A stretch of DNA of 6,954 nt, from positions 1 through 6,954 of the forward strand of contig CALKDJ010000023.1 in assembly GCA_938084195.1 (NCBI GenBank), given 5' to 3'. Below are positions 4,206-6,954 of the stretch, in pieces. Made by a program: the position numbers and the translations under genes. Position 1 is the stretch's first letter. Every line of letters begins with the position of its first letter. The notes beneath the pieces are model-generated. The model ran no database searches. It saw nothing but the letters and a program-made list of their open reading frames with translations, and was not told the DNA's origin. This DNA comes from an uncultured Methylophilaceae bacterium (GTDB lineage: Bacteria > Pseudomonadota > Gammaproteobacteria > Burkholderiales > Methylophilaceae).

Positions 4206-5585
4206 TCAGAAGGGAATGTCATCTCGTTCAACATACATCTCAAGAACAGATCTAAATTCATCTTGAATTACACCAAGGTCAGCTGAAGTATTCGCCTCAA
4301 ATCTCAGAACAATAACAGGAGTAGTGTTAGATGCCCGCATTAAACCAAAACCATCTTTGTACTCCACCCTCAACCCATCAATTTTTATAATTTCAAGGGC
4401 TTTAGGAAATATCGCATTATCTTGCATGGTCTTTATTAAAGCATGCTGCTCTCCCTCCGCAAGCTTAATATTGAGCTCAGGCGTGCTAAATCCTTTGGGA
4501 AGCGCCTCTAAAATTGATGAAGGGTCATCGAAATGACTTAAAATTTCAAGCAACCTTGCTCCTGCATACAAACCATCGTCGAAGCCATACCACTTATCAC
4601 AAAAAAATGTATGCCCACTCATCTCGCCCGCTAAAATTGCATTTGTTTCCTTCATTTTTGCCTTAATTAATGAGTGACCTGTTTTCCATATCAAAGGAAT
4701 ACCTCCCTTATCACGAATCCATTTAAATAGATGTCTTGTTGATTTAACATCAAAAATAACAGTAGCCCCTGGATTTTCCTTTAAAACCCATTCTGAGAAA
4801 AGCAAAAGCTGACGATCTGGGTAAATAATCTCTCCAGATTTTGTAACTACCCCAAGTCTATCTGCATCTCCATCAAACGCTAAACCAATTTCACTATCGG
4901 TTCTTGCAAGATTTTTTTGAAGATCAATTAAATTAGAGGGATTGGAGGGATCTGGATGATGATTAGGAAAATGCCCGTCTACCTCACCAAATAGTGTCTC
5001 TACCTCTAAATTAAGTCCTTTAAATAGTTCTTCTGCGCATACCCCTGCAGCTCCATTACCGCAATCGATAGTGACTTTCATCGGGCGTTTAAGGTTTATA
5101 CCCTCATATATCTTTGTAAGATACTGATTTTGGATTTTTTTGCTTATAAGTTTTCCATTACCTTTTGAAAATTTTCCATCCTTTATTCTTTTATATAGAT
5201 CTTGAATTTGTTCAGAAGTAAGTGTTTTGGTGTTGATGACAATTTTAAATCCATTATATTCTGGAGGGTTATGACTTCCAGTAATCATAATACCTGTGTT
5301 TGTTTTTAATTCATGCGTGCTAAAGTAAAGCATTGGGGTTGTTACCAAACCGATGTTAATTACGTCTATTCCGGTAGATAAGAGACCTCTTGTTAAAGCA
5401 TCACATAAATCAGGGCTGGATAAACGGCCATCATATCCAACACAAATACTAGTCTGTTTTTGATCGCTCGCCTCACTACCAATAGCTTGACCAATTAGGC
5501 TAACTATATCCTTGGTAAGTGCATCACCTACTATCCCCCTTATATCATAGGCTTTAAAAATATTTTTTTGGAGAAGATTAGTCAT
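4206..5585 (-). CDS. Phosphomannomutase/phosphoglucomutase
   Basis: This 459-residue protein is a complete four-domain alpha-D-phosphohexomutase, close in length and motif spacing to Pseudomonas AlgC. It interconverts hexose 6-phosphates and 1-phosphates in the cytoplasm, supplying mannose-1-P and glucose-1-P for GDP-mannose, surface polysaccharide and glycogen-type pathways. Visible motifs are KAYDIRG (11-17), the phosphoserine loop [11 protein letters not shown] with S104, the metal loop DGDADR (238-243, D238, D240 and D242), the sugar loop GEMSGH (320-325) and the phosphate-binding RASNTTP (417-423). All key residues are present, so it should be active. Preference for mannose or glucose cannot be read off. 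The start ATG overlaps the end of iscX by 8 bases (ATGACTAA), so translation is probably coupled. Symbols manB or algC are possible but not certain. Confidence 0.93.
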   Translation of the reverse strand: MTNLLQKNIFKAYDIRGIVGDALTKDIVSLIGQAIGSEASDQKQTSICVGYDGRLSSPDLCDALTRGLLSTGIDVINIGLVTTPMLYFSTHELKTNTGIMITGSHNPPEYNGFKIVINTKTLTSEQIQDLYKRIKDGKFSKGNGKLISKKIQNQYLTKIYEGINLKRPMKVTIDCGNGAAGVCAEELFKGLNLEVETLFGEVDGHFPNHHPDPSNPSNLIDLQKNLARTDSEIGLAFDGDADRLGVVTKSGEIIYPDRQLLLFSEWVLKENPGATVIFDVKSTRHLFKWIRDKGGIPLIWKTGHSLIKAKMKETNAILAGEMSGHTFFCDKWYGFDDGLYAGARLLEILSHFDDPSSILEALPKGFSTPELNIKLAEGEQHALIKTMQDNAIFPKALEIIKIDGLRVEYKDGFGLMRASNTTPVIVLRFEANTSADLGVIQDEFRSVLEMYVERDDIPF

Positions 5586-5772
5586 ATTCTTCTATCCATG
5601 CCAATTGAATCGCTTCAAGTATTCTCTCTCCGCATTTATCAGGATCATCGTCAAAACCTTCAAGATCAATAATCCATTGGTATAGGTCAGTAAAACGAAT
5701 GGTTTTTGGATCCAGCTCTGGATTATTATCAAATAATTTTTCAGCAATCTCTTGTGTATCAGTCCAACGCAT
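5578..5772 (-). CDS. iscX: Iron-sulfur cluster assembly accessory protein IscX
   Basis: This 64-residue acidic protein matches IscX (YfhJ) along its full length: [26 protein letters not shown], a DLEGFDDDP acidic patch and the end [12 protein letters not shown]. IscX binds the cysteine desulfurase IscS and iron, competes with frataxin, and tunes Fe-S cluster formation by the Isc system in the cytoplasm. In enterobacteria it is the last gene of the isc operon. Here no other isc gene is in view; instead its stop overlaps the start of the phosphomannomutase gene. AGGA (plus-strand 5779-5782) lies 6 bases before ATG. It is divergent from glyA, with a shared 138-base spacer; I could not fix a minus-strand promoter with confidence. 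Confidence 0.93.
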   Translation of the reverse strand: MRWTDTQEIAEKLFDNNPELDPKTIRFTDLYQWIIDLEGFDDDPDKCGERILEAIQLAWIEEYD

Positions 5773-5861
5773 TACTTTTCCTTTTTATAAAACATTGTCA
5801 ATAATTGTAATTCAATTTAGAGTAAACCAAGTGCAATATTGTATGGTCTTACCATGATAAA

Positions 5862-5878
5862 ATAACACATTATGTTAT
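5862..5878. promoter_or_regulatory. Inverted repeat ATAACA-N5-TGTTAT between iscX and glyA
   Basis: Perfect 6-bp arms (5862-5867 and 5873-5878) lie 33 bases before the glyA start. A second short dyad, ATGGT-CTT-ACCAT, lies at 5843-5855, next to a TGATAAAAT extended -10-like sequence (5855-5863). Together they may hold the glyA promoter and a control site. No riboswitch was recognised. Confidence 0.3.
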
Positions 5879-5910
5879 AGCTTTTATTTGAACTTGATTG
5901 AAGGATATTT

Positions 5911-6954
5911 ATGTTTAGCAAAACTGCACCATTGAAAAACGTTGACTCAGAAATTTGGAATCAAATTGTCAATGAAACAATACGACAAGAGGAGCATATC
6001 GAACTCATTGCTTCAGAAAACTATACAAGCCCTGCCGTAATGGAAGCTCAAGGATCCCAGTTAACCAATAAATATGCTGAAGGATATATTGGTAAAAGAT
6101 TCTATGGGGGTTGTGAGTATGTGGATGCTGTCGAGAAGATTTGTATTGATAGACTGAAAGAGTTATATGGCGCTGAATACGTTAACGTGCAGCCTCATTC
6201 AGGAAGTCAAGCTAACCAAGCAGTCTACTTTGCTATCTTGAAGCCTGGGGATACTATCATGGGAATGAATCTTGGTCATGGTGGGCATTTGACCCATGGA
6301 TCTCCAGCAAATTTATCAGGTAAGTTATTTAATATTGTCGCTTATGGTCTAAATCATAATGAAGAAATTGATTATGACGAAATGGAAAAAAAAGCTATTG
6401 AGTCAAAACCTAAGCTTATTATTGGTGGGGCCTCAGCGTATGCATTAAAGTTTGATTGGGAGAGGATGTCTAATATTGCCAAAAAGGTTGGTGCGTATTT
6501 TATGGTAGATATGGCTCATTATTCAGGGTTAATAGCCGGGCATGCATATCCAAATCCAGTTCCATTTGCTGATTTTGTGACATCAACCACTCATAAATCA
6601 CTTAGAGGACCAAGAGGTGGTTTTATTATTGCAAAACCTGAGTTTGAAAAAATTATTAATTCTTTTGTTTTTCCTGCAATACAAGGCGGGCCTCTTATGC
6701 AAGTTGTAGCTGCAAAAGCAACTGCGTTTTTAGAGGCACTTAAACCTGAATTTAGAGATTATCAGGCCCAAGTAATTAAAAATGCCCAAGCTATGGTAAA
6801 GGAATTACAATCTAGAGGTTTTCGAATTATTTCTGGTAGAACAGAGTCGCATGTTTTTTTAGTTGACCTGCGCCCACAAAAACTAACAGGCAAGGTTGCT
6901 GATATCTTGTTAGGAAAGGCACACATTACTGTAAATAAAAATTCTATACCTAAT
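5911..6954 (+). CDS. glyA: Serine hydroxymethyltransferase (3' end outside window)
   Basis: The frame is open from ATG 5911 to the window end, giving 348 of the usual 415 or so residues. The enzyme is PLP-dependent and interconverts serine plus tetrahydrofolate with glycine plus methylene-tetrahydrofolate in the cytoplasm, the main source of one-carbon units. Motifs visible are ELIASENY (31-38), [20 protein letters not shown] (48-67), QPHSGSQAN (94-102), HGGHLTHG (123-130), [10 protein letters not shown] (198-207, the PLP-binding Asp is D200) and [14 protein letters not shown] (224-237) with the PLP lysine at K229, the same number as in E. coli. AAGGA (5901-5905) lies 5 bases before ATG. All catalytic residues in the visible part are intact. 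Only the C-terminal part is cut off by the window edge. Confidence 0.97.
   Translation, partial: MFSKTAPLKNVDSEIWNQIVNETIRQEEHIELIASENYTSPAVMEAQGSQLTNKYAEGYIGKRFYGGCEYVDAVEKICIDRLKELYGAEYVNVQPHSGSQANQAVYFAILKPGDTIMGMNLGHGGHLTHGSPANLSGKLFNIVAYGLNHNEEIDYDEMEKKAIESKPKLIIGGASAYALKFDWERMSNIAKKVGAYFMVDMAHYSGLIAGHAYPNPVPFADFVTSTTHKSLRGPRGGFIIAKPEFEKIINSFVFPAIQGGPLMQVVAAKATAFLEALKPEFRDYQAQVIKNAQAMVKELQSRGFRIISGRTESHVFLVDLRPQKLTGKVADILLGKAHITVNKNSIPN

Noticed and set aside
4324..4536. Plus-strand frame of 70 codons opposite the phosphomannomutase gene
   Set aside because: Antisense shadow of conserved catalytic sequence.
5784..5801. TTGACA and TATAAA on the minus strand just before iscX
   Set aside because: They are only 6 bases apart, so they cannot act together as a promoter.

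Overview
The window is A+T-rich (roughly two thirds by eye) and tightly packed, with mostly short intergenic gaps. Two tiny PqqA genes, a SoxYZ-like carrier of the type that accompanies quinoprotein dehydrogenases, and glyA all point to a bacterium that makes and uses PQQ. The best guess is a small-genome methylotrophic betaproteobacterium (Methylophilaceae, OM43 or Methylopumilus-like). That assignment is inferred from gene content and composition, not proven.

Layout from left to right. The window opens inside a TauE/SafE-family permease gene (+), followed by a small two-helix membrane protein with a TTG start. Converging on it 3 bases away is a minus-strand gene for a secreted SoxY-SoxZ fusion carrier, whose signal peptide is interrupted by a one-base shift at an A6 run. 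A 47-base divergent spacer leads to a secreted Sel1-repeat protein (+). Next come two consecutive small exported acidic proteins, one a predicted lipoprotein and one with an ordinary signal peptide. Each carries two copies of a highly conserved peptide, FHPTDALLIGGNG(G/P)FN, that I do not recognise. A strong 15-bp terminator hairpin separates them. After a 268-base gap without a gene come two tandem 23-residue pqqA genes, closed by a classical terminator, and then a secreted surface-adhesin-E-like protein.

The right third is housekeeping. An iscX and phosphomannomutase/phosphoglucomutase pair (minus, overlapping by 8 bases) is divergent from glyA (+), which runs off the window end.

How the parts may fit: PqqA is the peptide from which PQQ is built, and the SoxYZ-like carrier family is found with PQQ-dependent dehydrogenases in the periplasm. 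The two repeat proteins are also exported and sit directly before pqqA. A role in periplasmic quinoprotein or metal biology is therefore reasonable to test, but the link is positional only. The repeat-protein pair is the strongest candidate for something undescribed.
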